Below, one piece after another: positions 35,984 to 46,661 of a stretch of DNA of 64,000 nucleotides; the first letter of the stretch is position 1; every line of letters starts with the position of its first letter. Both the position numbers and the translations under genes were made by a program. Origin of the DNA: Caenispirillum bisanense (lineage in GTDB: Bacteria > Pseudomonadota > Alphaproteobacteria > Rhodospirillales > Rhodospirillaceae); the NCBI RefSeq assembly GCF_039523075.1, contig NZ_BAAAEP010000008.1:1-64000 (forward strand), given 5' to 3'. The notes under the pieces are model-generated. The model saw nothing but the letters and a program-made list of their open reading frames with translations, did no database searches and was not told the DNA's origin.

Positions 35984-36407
35984 ACAAGATGATCAAGGAG
36001 TCTTGCTCTCTCGATGTCGAAGGCCGGCCGTGACAGATTTGGGGCCTCCGGTGCAGCCGGCCTTCCGCGTCCCGCCGCCGCCCGTGGGCCGGACGCCGTC
36101 GGTACGCTCCTGCAGCCACGGCACCCGGTGAGGGAGGCCGCGGCAATCTCGTCAGGACAGGGAAGAGGCGCATCCGGCTGCCGCCGCAAAAACGGCTGCG
36201 GCGCCCGCTCCGCCCGCCGGGAGTCCGGCAGCGGCGGCGCTGGCAGCGCGGCGGCGGCATGCGTCGCAAACCACAGGCCGCCGCGTCCGACACCCTGGGC
36301 ATCGCACGGCGCCCGCTGCGGCGCAGGCCAAGACATGTTCCCCCCTGTCGGGATGCGGCCCGGTTTTCTGTTTATTGCCCAGGTCCGCGCATTCTTTTTA
36401 TCTTTTT

Positions 36408-36428
36408 GTCCTGCATCATGTGCAGGAC
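36408..36428. repeat. Perfect 8-bp inverted repeat in an AT-rich patch
   Basis: GTCCTGCA (36408-36415) and TGCAGGAC (36421-36428) flank TCATG. A T-rich tract (36393-36407) lies on the left. The arms look like an operator or RNA stem. There is no T-run in the direction needed for a terminator. Confidence 0.45.
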
Positions 36429-36579
36429 GACAGGATCATGCCATGCGCGCATCGCATGGGCCAGGAAAATCGGCAGCCGCTGACGCATTATCGGGATGTC
36501 GGACAGCGGAACGGGCCGCCCCCGAGCGGAGGCGGCCCGCGCTGCGCCGCCAGGGCGGCGGCGTGATCGGTCGGCCGGA

Positions 36580-36813
36580 TCAGTCGAACAGGCGGCCGTC
36601 GTCCTCGGTGGCGCGGCCGATGGCGTAACCGCCCGCCGCACCGGCCAGGCCGCCCAGGGCGGCAGACCCGGCGCTGCCGCCAAGCAGCGCACCGGCGGCG
36701 GCACCGGCGGCGGCACCGCCGGCGGTGTACTGCTCGTTGCGGCTCATATTGTCGCAGGCGGTCAGCCCGAGGGCACCCAGGGAGACGACGGACACGGCCA
36801 ACATCTTGCGCAT
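36580..36813 (-). CDS. Small glycine-zipper lipoprotein
   Basis: 77 residues from the ATG at 36813, with GGAGG upstream. Lipoprotein signal ending GLTAC (acylated Cys at about residue 20), followed by Asp at +2, the residue that retains lipoproteins in the inner membrane of enteric bacteria. The mature part is a glycine-zipper run (AGGAAAGAAAGALLGGSAG) of the type found in SlyB/YmgG-like proteins, ending DDGRLFD. These small proteins associate with membranes and sometimes oligomerise. A GC-rich hairpin follows the stop. Confidence 0.82.
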   Translation of the reverse strand: MRKMLAVSVVSLGALGLTACDNMSRNEQYTAGGAAAGAAAGALLGGSAGSAALGGLAGAAGGYAIGRATEDDGRLFD

Positions 36814-36928
36814 GGAAACCTCCTTCGCTCTGCTGTCTGGCGGGAGGCATGGCCGCTGCCGGCCTGCGCTCCCCTCATGCAAGGCGAACGAGGGTGCCCC
36901 CGCAAGGGTTCACCGATTCCGCGAGGTG

Positions 36929-38263
36929 CTATGGCCGCGGCTGGGGGCTCCCGTCGTCGCCGCGCCCGCCCGCCACCTCGGCCGGCGGCGCCTCGGCCAC
37001 CGGCGGCACCACGGCGTCGTCGTCGCGGGCGGCGGCCTCGGCGCGGGGATCAAGCTCGAACACCTGCGGCGTGGTCAGCGGCGGCGTCGGGGTGAAGCGG
37101 CCCTGTTCCTCCGGCGGCGGCGGCGGCCGGCGGGTGGAGCGCCACAGGCCGAACAGCACCAGCAGCACATGCACGGCGGCGGTATAAGCGAACAGCAGCC
37201 ACGCCGGCCGGTCCTGCATCACCCACGACGCCAGCATGGGGCCGATGACGGCGCCGATGCCGTAGACCAGCAGCAGCCCGCCGCTGGCCTGGACGAACTC
37301 GCCGGGCTCCAGGAAGTCGTTGGTGTGGGCGATCAGCAGGGCGTAGAGCGGCATGGTCAGGGCGCCGAACAGCACCGCCACCGTCAGCAGCGCCGGCACC
37401 GACCCCATCTGCGCCACCGCCGCCATGGCCGCCCCGCCCACCGCCGCCAGGGCGGCGACGGCGATGACCACGGTGCGGCGGTCGAAGCGGTCGGACAGCC
37501 AGCCGATGGGGTACTGCGCCACCGCGCCGCCCACCAGCAGAGCCGCCATCACCAGCGACACCTCGGCGACGCCATGGCCCAGCCGCTGCACGAACACCGG
37601 CGTCAGGCCCCAGTAGGCGGAATTGGCCAGCGCCACCATGAAGATGCCGATGACGCCCAGGGGCGACGCCCGGTACAGCCGGCCCGGCCGCAGCCGCGCC
37701 GCCGCCACCGGCGCCGGCGCCACCGCCCGCGTCACCGCCACCGGCACCAGGCACAGGGCGATCAGCAGCGAGGCGATGCTGAACAGCTCGAACCCCTCCG
37801 GCGCCGCCGCATTGAGCAGCAGCAGGCCGGCGGTGGAGGCCGACAGTTCCACCACGCGGTAGACGCTGAACAGGGCGCCGCGATTGCGGTTGCTGGCGCG
37901 GTCGTTGAGCCAGCTCTCGACCACCGTGTAAAGCCCGGCGAAGGCGAAGCCGGCCAGCGCCCGCAGCAGCCACCACACCCACGCCTCCACCACCATGGGG
38001 TAGATGAGCGCCGTCGCCGCCGCCAGCGCCGCCAGGGCGGCGAAGGTGCGGATATGCCCCACCCGCGCCACCAGATAGGGGTTGGTCAGGCAGCCGACGG
38101 CAAAACCGGCGTAATAGCTCGACACCAGCAGGCCGATATGGGCGGCATCGAAGCCTTCGATGTTGGCGCGGATGGTGATGAGGGTGGTTTGCAGCCCGTT
38201 GCCGGTGACCATGATGGCGACGGACAGAAGCAGGGCGCCGATGGCGGCGACGGCGGCGACCAT
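36929..38263 (-). CDS. MFS transporter (YcaD-like)
   Basis: 444 residues. Twelve membrane helices; motif A-like loops are YLVARVGHIRTF and the second-half WLSDRFDRRTVV. Family features are the N-terminal GNGLQTTLITIRANIEGFDA and FAGLYTVVESWLNDRASNRNR, typical of the YcaD/CynX-like subfamily of uncharacterised exporters. The last 70 residues are a Pro/Asp-rich cytoplasmic tail not found in shorter members. Substrate unknown. Upstream spacer is shared with the divergent LysR gene, which may regulate it. Confidence 0.9.
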   Translation of the reverse strand: MVAAVAAIGALLLSVAIMVTGNGLQTTLITIRANIEGFDAAHIGLLVSSYYAGFAVGCLTNPYLVARVGHIRTFAALAALAAATALIYPMVVEAWVWWLLRALAGFAFAGLYTVVESWLNDRASNRNRGALFSVYRVVELSASTAGLLLLNAAAPEGFELFSIASLLIALCLVPVAVTRAVAPAPVAAARLRPGRLYRASPLGVIGIFMVALANSAYWGLTPVFVQRLGHGVAEVSLVMAALLVGGAVAQYPIGWLSDRFDRRTVVIAVAALAAVGGAAMAAVAQMGSVPALLTVAVLFGALTMPLYALLIAHTNDFLEPGEFVQASGGLLLVYGIGAVIGPMLASWVMQDRPAWLLFAYTAAVHVLLVLFGLWRSTRRPPPPPEEQGRFTPTPPLTTPQVFELDPRAEAAARDDDAVVPPVAEAPPAEVAGGRGDDGSPQPRP

Positions 38264-38585
38264 GGAAGCTCCGGTGGTGGCGGTCTCGGTTGCGCCAGAC
38301 TAACGCGCGGAAGCGGACGGCGTCACCCCCGGTTGAGCATCCCGCCGGACGGGATCACCCCTCTGCCGCGCCGCAGCATGCTTCTGTCTCTCGAATTTTT
38401 CCGATGCTTGTTATTCAAGTTGAAGATGATTCATGTTTTCCGCGCACTTGCGCAACGGCCTGCGGCTGCGGCTCCGGGAGATATCGTTTGATGAAGTTGA
38501 TCTTATTGCGGTAGATCATTGGCGACGTGCGTCACCTCGTTCATGCGGCGGCGCACCATGACCCTGTTTTCGGATGCCGGTTCCC
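38264..38585. other. Divergent spacer between MFS and LysR genes, with a dyad at 38498-38518
   Basis: No gene is seen. The right half is markedly AT-richer. It contains a perfect dyad TGATCT (38498-38503) / AGATCA (38513-38518) with a 9-base spacer, 68 bases upstream of the LysR ATG. A smaller palindrome GCGCA-CT-TGCGC lies to the left. This is a plausible binding site for the LysR-type regulator, which usually acts on the divergent gene and itself. Confidence 0.5.
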
Positions 38586-39440
38586 ATGGACATCGATCTC
38601 GCACGGACGTTCCTCACCATCCTCGACACCGGCAACTTCGGCCGGGCGGCGGAACGCCTGAACGTCACCCAGTCCACCGTCTCCACCCGCATCAAGACGC
38701 TGGAGGAACTGCTGGGGCGGCCCATGTTCATCCGCTCCAAGGCCGGCGTGCAGGTCACCCAGGCCGGGCAGCAGTTCAAGCGCTCGGCCGAGACCATGGT
38801 GCGGGCGTGGTACCAGGCGAAGCAGGAAGTGGGCCTGCCCGACAACTTCCAGACCATGATCACCATCGGCGGCCAGTTCACCCTGTGGGACCGGCTGCTG
38901 CTGAAGTGGCTGCCGTGGATGCGCACCTCCATGCCCGACGTCGCCATCCATGCCGAGGTCGGCCTGTCCGACGGACTGATGCGCCAGCTGGCGGAAGGGC
39001 TGCTCGACATCGGCGTCATGTACACGCCCAGCCACCGCATCGGCCTGGTGACCGAGGAACTGATGGAGGAACAGCTGGTGCTGGTCTCCACCGAAACCAC
39101 CACCAACGCGCCGTTCACGCCGGACTACGTGTTCGTGAACTGGGGGCCGGAGTTCGCCATTTCCCACTCCAACGCCTTCCCGACCCTGAACACCCCGCCG
39201 CTCTACGTCAGCCACGGGCCGCTCGGCCTGCAGTACATCCTGGAGAACGGCGGCGCCGGGTACTTCCCCATGCGCCTGGTGCGCCAGCACCTGTCGGAGG
39301 GGCGCCTGCACATCAAGGAAGACGCCCCCCGCTTCCGCCGCCCGGTCTACATGGTCTATGCCGCCGGCTCCACCGACGCCCGCTTCAAGACCGCCCTGCA
39401 GGGCCTGCGCTACGTCGCCTCGCAGGAGAGCGAGGAGTAG
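38586..39440 (+). CDS. LysR-family transcriptional regulator
   Basis: 284 residues from the second in-frame ATG (MDIDLARTFLTILDTGNFG); an upstream start at 38574 would add four residues. Winged helix-turn-helix: AERLNVTQSTVSTRIKTLEE, LGRPMFIRSKAGVQVTQAG. The effector domain (about 90-284) has the periplasmic-binding-protein fold with LLDIGVMYTPSHR. It lacks obvious metal-binding residues. Likely regulates the divergent MFS transporter, inferred from the shared spacer and its dyad. Confidence 0.9.
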   Translation: MDIDLARTFLTILDTGNFGRAAERLNVTQSTVSTRIKTLEELLGRPMFIRSKAGVQVTQAGQQFKRSAETMVRAWYQAKQEVGLPDNFQTMITIGGQFTLWDRLLLKWLPWMRTSMPDVAIHAEVGLSDGLMRQLAEGLLDIGVMYTPSHRIGLVTEELMEEQLVLVSTETTTNAPFTPDYVFVNWGPEFAISHSNAFPTLNTPPLYVSHGPLGLQYILENGGAGYFPMRLVRQHLSEGRLHIKEDAPRFRRPVYMVYAAGSTDARFKTALQGLRYVASQESEE

Positions 39441-39519
39441 TCAGGAGAGGGCGGCAATGCCGGTGACGACCGCGACACCCAGCGCCTGACGCAGCTATCC
39501 TCGCTCCTTCCCCACCTCA

Positions 39520-39801
39520 TCAGAACCTCGGCGGACCCAGCGTGGTCAGCCGCCGCCGGTTCTCCGCCGCCGAGCGCAGCGCCTGCCCGAACGGCCGTCG
39601 CCGCGCCGGCAGGGCGGCGGCCGCCGGCTCCGCCCCGGCGCCGATGTAGACCGGGCCGGTGACGACGATCAGCCGGTTGATGGTGATGGCCGGCGCCGGA
39701 GCCGCCCCGGTGGGGGCCGCCCCGGCGGCGGGCGTTCCGCCGTTGTCGTTGCTGCCGAGCGCCCGGCGCAGGATGTCGTCTATGATCGCCTGCCGGTCCA
39801 T
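39520..39801 (-). CDS. Small protein of unknown function
   Basis: 93 residues from an ATG with a good ribosome site (GGAGAGGGG) upstream. It opens with a short helix (MDRQAIIDDILRRALGSND). An Ala/Pro/Gly-rich linker and a hydrophobic strand (ITINRLIVVTGPVYIGAG) follow, and an Arg-rich tail. No signal peptide. I do not recognise the family. It is 45 bases downstream of the XRE regulator, on the same strand, and is probably co-transcribed with it. Confidence 0.6.
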   Translation of the reverse strand: MDRQAIIDDILRRALGSNDNGGTPAAGAAPTGAAPAPAITINRLIVVTGPVYIGAGAEPAAAALPARRRPFGQALRSAAENRRRLTTLGPPRF

Positions 39802-39846
39802 GCCCCTCTCCCGCCGCCGGTTCCCCGCCGGCCGTTGCCGGTGCGA

Positions 39847-40281
39847 TCAGGATGCCAGCCGCACGAAGCGGGCGACAAGATCCTCCGACGGCACCCGCCC
39901 GCCCTCGCCGGCAGCCTCGCGCTCCAGGGTGAGCATGTAGATTTCCTTCACCAGCAGCGCCTTCTTGCCGGCCTCCAGCGCGCTTGCGCGCGAGGCCAGC
40001 GCCTGTTCCACCCGCTCCAGGCAGAGTCGCAGCAGGTCTTCGTCGAGTCCGCCGCTGGGCTGGCGCTGCATGCTGCCCTGGCCGAGCAGCAGCCAGTGCA
40101 GGTCCACCCCCTGCTCCGCCAGCGCCGCCAGCACGCCGGCCCCCGGCAGGGTGCGGCCGCCCTCGTAATCGGCCCAGGCCCGCTGCGAGGCGCCCACGGT
40201 GGCCGCCATCTCCTTCTGGCTGACCTTGCGCGATTCGCGCAGGCTGCGCAGGCGGTCGGGCACCCCGGCCAGGGCGATCAT
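39847..40281 (-). CDS. XRE-family helix-turn-helix regulator
   Basis: 144 residues from the ATG at 40281, which has GGAGAGG upstream; a longer open frame to 40536 has no ribosome site. Cro/C1-type HTH at about 6-62: LRSLRESRKVSQKEMAATVG, SQRAWADYEGGRTLP and ALAEQGVDLHWLLLGQGSM. The rest forms helices (LCLERVEQALASRA). The Cro/C1 fold with the tail GQGSM resembles phage-derived or chromosomal regulators. Possible partner of the downstream small protein. Target unknown. Confidence 0.85.
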   Translation of the reverse strand: MIALAGVPDRLRSLRESRKVSQKEMAATVGASQRAWADYEGGRTLPGAGVLAALAEQGVDLHWLLLGQGSMQRQPSGGLDEDLLRLCLERVEQALASRASALEAGKKALLVKEIYMLTLEREAAGEGGRVPSEDLVARFVRLAS

Positions 40282-40570
40282 GGCCGCCTCTCCGCCGGGC
40301 AAGGCCGCAGCGCCGGCCGCATCGGGCCGGGATCGGGACGCGGGCTTTTCCGCTTGCCGCCAGCGCAAATCTGCATCACAGTCGTCCGCCACGGGTGCCA
40401 GTAACGGCAGGAGTCCCCGGCGGCGCCACACGCGCGGGTACTTGCCGAACCCGACTATAGTCTCACAGGCGGCCCAGGTCACCGCCGAAGGAGGTGTTTC
40501 TTGCTTCGGCACACGCTGCGGTGCCCGCCACCCCACCCGCTGCGGAGCGTCGCTGCGGCAGAACGGGGGG

Positions 40571-40669
40571 TTGCGGCCTCACGCCTGCGGGACGTCGCGG
40601 CCTTACGCCTCCGGCGGTGGGTCGTCGCGGCCTTACGCCTCCGGCGGTGGGTCGTCGCGGCCTTCCGCC
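40571..40669. repeat. 30-bp tandem repeat covering the end of the MarR gene
   Basis: Copies 40591-40620 and 40621-40650 differ at one position near the start (GACGTC against GTCGTC). A partial copy is at 40651-40669 and a degenerate one at 40571-40590. Read on the minus strand each full unit encodes RDDPPPEA followed by a stop. The gene ends in the first unit met, so the second full unit carries a redundant stop. Confidence 0.8.
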
Positions 40670-41136
40670 ACCTCCAGCAGGCGCTCCAGGCTGGCTTCCA
40701 TCATCCGCTGGCCGCCGCACATGGGGCGGAAGAAGCGCGCGTCCACCGCCTGCACCAGGGGCACCGCCTCGGCCACCAGCCGCGCGCCCTCCGGCGTCAG
40801 CGACGGGGTCTTGGCACGGGGGTCATTGCCCTTGACGCGGGCGATGAGGCCGCGCTTTTCCAGCCCGCGCAGGATCTGCGACATGGTGTTGGGGTCCAGC
40901 CGCACATGGCGGCCAAGCGCCGCCTGGCTGAGCGGGCTGCCGTCACGGCCGAGCCAGCCGATGCCGGCCATGGTCACGAACTGCGGATGGGTCAGGCCGA
41001 GGGGGGCCAGCGCCGCCTCCACCTGTCGCCGCCAGGTGGTGCTGACCAGCCACAGCAGGAAGCCGGGGCTGTCCTCCGGCGCCGCGTAGCTGGCAGCCGG
41101 GTCGACCTGGGCGGAAGTCTGTATGTCGTTGGTCAT
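40633..41136 (-). CDS. MarR-family transcriptional regulator
   Basis: 167 residues from the ATG at 41136. Winged helix-turn-helix with QAALGRHVRLDPNTMSQILR as the recognition region and the wing GLIARVKGNDPRAKTPSLTP. N-terminal dimerisation helix GFLLWLVSTTWRRQVEAAL. MarR proteins repress efflux, stress or catabolic genes and release DNA on binding small phenolics or on Cys oxidation. No efflux gene adjoins; the divergent neighbour is brnT across a 335-base spacer. The extreme C-terminus lies in a tandem repeat and may vary between strains. Confidence 0.87.
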   Translation of the reverse strand: MTNDIQTSAQVDPAASYAAPEDSPGFLLWLVSTTWRRQVEAALAPLGLTHPQFVTMAGIGWLGRDGSPLSQAALGRHVRLDPNTMSQILRGLEKRGLIARVKGNDPRAKTPSLTPEGARLVAEAVPLVQAVDARFFRPMCGGQRMMEASLERLLEVAEGRDDPPPEA

Positions 41137-41471
41137 GGCGCGCACGATACACGGTTCCTGGGCGAAAATGTGACGAATTCGCGCCCCTGCACCACCCGGA
41201 GGAGGACCGTCACCCCCGGTCCCGAGGCCGCGGCACCCCGTCAACTATCCCGCGCGTCCATGGCAGCGCGACAACCTTTGTCACAGGCGGCGATTGCACC
41301 ATAAGTAAATCTTCCACCTGAAGCTACTTTTTCTTGCATGTTCCTGCACGCACTGAATGTAAATGAAGTCATTCGGGCTTCCACACAAGTCTAAACGACG
41401 CTATTCCCTTGCTCATTCCCGCTGCCAACGGCTAGACTCTGCATAAACAATCCTGAGGTGAACGGAGCATC
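41137..41471. other. Divergent spacer between marR-type gene and brnT
   Basis: No gene is seen. The middle (41280-41400) is AT-rich for this genome. A candidate brnT promoter is TTGCTC (41409-41414) and TAGACT (41433-41438), spacer 18, 33 bases before the ATG. A CGGAG ribosome site precedes brnT. The MarR-like repressor's own operator is presumably in the left part. Confidence 0.5.
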
Positions 41472-41768
41472 ATGTACGACGCCTTCGAGTGGGATGCCGG
41501 ACGCAGCCGCGCCAACGCCGCTGCCCATGGCATTGACCTGGAAAGCGCGGCGACGATCTTCGACGGCCCCGTGCTGGCCCGGCCGGACGACCGGGCGGCC
41601 TATGGCGAGCGGCGTTTCATCGGCGTGGGCGCCAGCCACGGGGTCGAGCTGACCATCGTCTTCACGGTCCGCTCGCCTCGGCTCTGCAGGATCGTCTCGG
41701 CACGGAGGGCCCATGGCCGCGAGCGGGAAGCGTATCACCAGGCTGTCGCGCACAGCGTTGCGCGCTGA
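41472..41768 (+). CDS. brnT: BrnT-family toxin (ribonuclease)
   Basis: 98 residues, the usual size. Family signatures: MYDAFEWDAGRSRANAAAHG, FDGPVLARPDDRAAYGERRF, and RIVSARRAHGREREAYHQ at the end. BrnT is a type II toxin of the RelE-like fold that cleaves RNA and stops translation under stress. BrnA both neutralises it and represses the operon. The gene overlaps brnA by 56 bases, so the two are coupled. The C-terminal tail (AVAHSVAR) is longer than in many homologues, because the overlap shares coding DNA. Confidence 0.88.
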   Translation: MYDAFEWDAGRSRANAAAHGIDLESAATIFDGPVLARPDDRAAYGERRFIGVGASHGVELTIVFTVRSPRLCRIVSARRAHGREREAYHQAVAHSVAR

Positions 41769-42021
41769 CGGAAACCGGCTGCAGGCCCTCACCGGCCGCA
41801 GCGATGCCGACATCGAGGCGGAGGTGGCCGGCGACCCCATGGCCGCCCCCATCACCGGCGGCGACAGCTGGCGCGGCGCCGAACTGATCCAGCCGGATGA
41901 AACGGTGGTGGTGTCGCTGCGGGTGGAACGCGCCGTCGCCGACCACTTCAAGGGCCAGGGCACCAGCATGGAGGCCGCCATGGCCGCCGCCCTGAAGGCC
42001 TGGGCGGAAGGGCGCCGCTGA
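41713..42021 (+). CDS. brnA: BrnA-family antitoxin
   Basis: 102 residues. The C-terminal ribbon-helix-helix half is VVSLRVERAVADHFKGQGTS and AMAAALKAWAEGRR, with the arginine-containing strand that contacts DNA. The N-terminal half (DADIEAEVAGDPMAAP) binds the toxin. BrnA dimers bind the brnT operator. It overlaps the brnT end by 56 bases, which is more than most BrnT/BrnA pairs show. The start ATG at 41713 has weak upstream sequence, but translational coupling through brnT would explain it. Confidence 0.87.
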   Translation: MAASGKRITRLSRTALRADGNRLQALTGRSDADIEAEVAGDPMAAPITGGDSWRGAELIQPDETVVVSLRVERAVADHFKGQGTSMEAAMAAALKAWAEGRR

Positions 42022-42356
42022 CGGCCGGCAGCAGCGATGACGACACCGGGTGCCGGGGGCTCCTCCGGCCGCCCTTGTCGGACATTCGGATGTTGCGTCA
42101 AGCGGGGCTTCCGAGTTCTTAAAATTTCACGTTTTTGCGGCGTTGTCCCCCTCTTTATGGTTTGCCCCTGCGCGGCTTTGGGGTATGTGGTCGTTTGCGC
42201 AGGCCCGGCCCCGGCTGATACACTCACGGGACCCGAATGCCTGCATCCTCGGCGGAGGCCCCCGCCCCATTCGGGGGGCTCCCGCCGCCGTCGACGGCGC
42301 GCCGGCTCGCGGCCGCGCCACGGAGCAACGTCAGGCAGGAACGGTCGGACACGAGG
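42022..42356. other. 335-bp spacer before mutA
   Basis: No gene is seen. The central part (42110-42190) is relatively AT-rich, with TTCTTAAAATTTCACGTTTT and several pyrimidine runs; the mutA promoter is probably here, but no clean -35/-10 pair is visible. I looked for the cobalamin-riboswitch box GCCACTG and found none. Confidence 0.4.
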
Positions 42357-44452
42357 ATGAGCGACGACACTCTCACCCTGGCGGGTGACTTCCCCGCCAC
42401 CAAGGACTTGTGGCTCGCGGCTGTCGAGAAGGTGCTGAAGGGCGCCCCCTTCGACAAGAAGATGCTCACCAAGACCTATGAGGGCATCACGCTGCAGCCG
42501 CTCTACACCGGGGCGGACTGGGCGGCGGAGGGTGATCCCTCGGGCCTGCCGGGCTTCGCGCCCTTCACCCGCGGCGCCACCGCCGCCGGCACCCGCGCCG
42601 CCGGCTGGGACATCCGCCAGCTGCACACCCACCCGGACCCGGCCGCCGTCAACAAGGCGGTGCTGACCGACCTGGAGCGCGGCGCCTCGTCCGTCACCCT
42701 GCGCCTGGACGAAGCCGCCCGCCGCGGCGACGATGCCGACGCCGCCACCAACCTGGCCGGCCTCGGCGGGCTGATGGCCTATACCGCCGCCGACTTCGAC
42801 GTCGCCCTGACCGGCGTCTATGAAGACCTCGCCACCGTCGCCCTGGAGGCCGGCGCCGCCTTCCTGCCGGCCGCCGCCCTGCTGGCCGCCCACTGGCAGG
42901 TGAAGGGCCTCGACCGCGCCGCCGTGCGCGCCGCCTTCAACGCCGACCCGCTCGGCTGGCTGGCCGCCACCGGCGAGCTGCCGGGCGGTGCCGAGGTGCA
43001 GCTGAAGGCCCTGGCCGACCTCGCCGCCTGGACCGCCGCCAACTGCCCCAACGCCACCGCCGTGGCCGTCGACACCGGCGCCTACCACCTGGCCGGCGCC
43101 ACCGAGACCCAGGACCTCGCCATCGCCATGGCGACCGCCGTCGCCTACCTGCGGGCCATGACCGCGGCCGGGATGAGCGTCGAGGCGGCGGCGCAGCAGA
43201 TCGTGTTCTCGCTGCCCGTCGGCACCGAACAGTTCCTCGCCATCGCCAAGCTGCGCGCCGCCCGCCGGCTGTGGGGCCAGGTGATGGAGGCCTGCGGCGT
43301 CAGCGGCGATGCCGCCCGCATGCGGCTGGCCGCCGCCACCGCCGAGCGCGTGGTCAGCCAGCGCGATCCGTGGGTCAACATGCTGCGCACCACCGTCACC
43401 ACCTTCGCCGCCGCCGTCGGCGGGGCGGACAGCGTGACCGTGCTGCCGTTCGACGCCATGCTCGGCCTGCCGACCGATTTCGCCCGCCGCATCGCCCGCA
43501 ACACCCAGCTGGTGCTGATGGAGGAGAGCAACCTCGACAAGGTGGTCGATCCTGCCGGCGGCTCCTGGTACGTGGAGACGCTGACCGGCCAGATGGCCGA
43601 CGAGGCCTGGACCCTGTTCCAGGACATCGAGAAGCACGGCGGCCTGCTCGCCTGCCTGGAAAGCGGCCACGTGCCGGCGAAGATCGAGGCCGCCCATGCC
43701 GCCCGCGCCAAGGCGCTGGCGACCCGCAAGGACCCCATCACCGGCGTGTCGGAATTCCCCAACATCCACGAAAAGCCGGTGGATGTGGTGACGCCGGACC
43801 TGGACGCCCTGCGCCGCGCCGCCGTCGCCCGCGTGCGTGACGGCCGCCGCAGCGCCGCCCTGCCGCTGTCCGACCTCGGCTCGGGCGCCGTCACCGCCGC
43901 CGCCGTCGAGGCCGCGGCCGCCGGTGCCACCCTCGCCGCCCTGGCCGCCGCCCTGGCGGCCGCCGGCGAGGCGAGCGTCGTCAAGGCCCTGCCGCAGCGC
44001 CGTCTGGCGGCGGAGTACGAGGACCTGCGCGACGCCGCCGACGAGTTCATGGTCACCACCGGCGCCCGCCCGCGCATCTTCCTGGCCAGCCTCGGCCCGG
44101 TTGCCGTCCACACCGCCCGCGCCACCTACGCCAAGAACTTCTTCGAGGCGGGCGGCATCGAAGCGGTGGGCACCGCCGGATACGACAGCGCCGAAGCCTG
44201 CGTGGCGGCGTTCAAGGAGTCGGGGGCGCCCATCGCCGTCCTGTGCTCCAGCGACGACGTCTACGCCGAGCTGGCGGAAAAGACCGCCGCCGGCCTGAAG
44301 ACCGCCGGCTGCCGCAAGCTGTTCCTGGCCGGCGCCCCCGGCGAGCGCAAGGACGCCTATACCGCCGCCGGCATTGACGGCTTCGTCTTCCTCGGGTGCG
44401 ACGCGCTGGACACGCTGCGCTCCACCCTCGCCCTCATGGGAGTGATCGACCG

Positions 44453-44456
<4 letters not shown>
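42357..44456 (+). CDS. mutA: Methylmalonyl-CoA mutase small subunit
   Basis: 699 residues from the ATG at 42357 (MSDDTLTLAGDFPATK). The N-terminal (beta/alpha)8 domain has the mutase signatures DWAAEG, GWDIRQLHTHPDP and DKVVDPAGGSWYVETLT. The C-terminal domain has the B12-domain fold but lacks the DxHxxG loop (it reads LGPVAVHTAR), as expected for the non-catalytic subunit. With MutB it isomerises (R)-methylmalonyl-CoA and succinyl-CoA, linking propionate and odd-chain acids to the TCA cycle. Its stop overlaps the mutB start (ATGA). Confidence 0.95.
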
Positions 44457-46657
<2,201 letters not shown>

Positions 46658-46661
46658 CGGC

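Larger units (their letters stand above)
35857..36579. other. 723-bp region without a convincing protein gene
   Basis: It holds the AsmA promoter area (35857-35930), a clear minus-strand terminator (35950-35983), a GC-rich stretch with open frames of poor composition, a low-GC patch with a perfect hairpin (36360-36440), and a GC-rich hairpin (36513-36520 with 36531-36538) just after the lipoprotein stop. A minus-strand frame at 36336-35890 starts ATG after AGGGGGG, but it reads through the terminator and its composition is unconvincing. A minus-strand RNA from about 36400 to 35950 remains possible. Confidence 0.55.

Noticed and set aside
35890..36336. 148-residue minus-strand protein gene after AGGGGGG
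   Set aside because: It reads through a strong terminator at 35983-35950 and its composition is unconvincing; kept only as a possible RNA region.
40571..40669. Possible CRISPR-like array
   Set aside because: The units abut without spacers and code for the end of a MarR gene; it is a tandem duplication.
42022..42356. Cobalamin riboswitch before the B12-dependent mutase genes
   Set aside because: No conserved B12 box (GCCACTG) or matching stems were found, and mutase genes are usually not switch-controlled.
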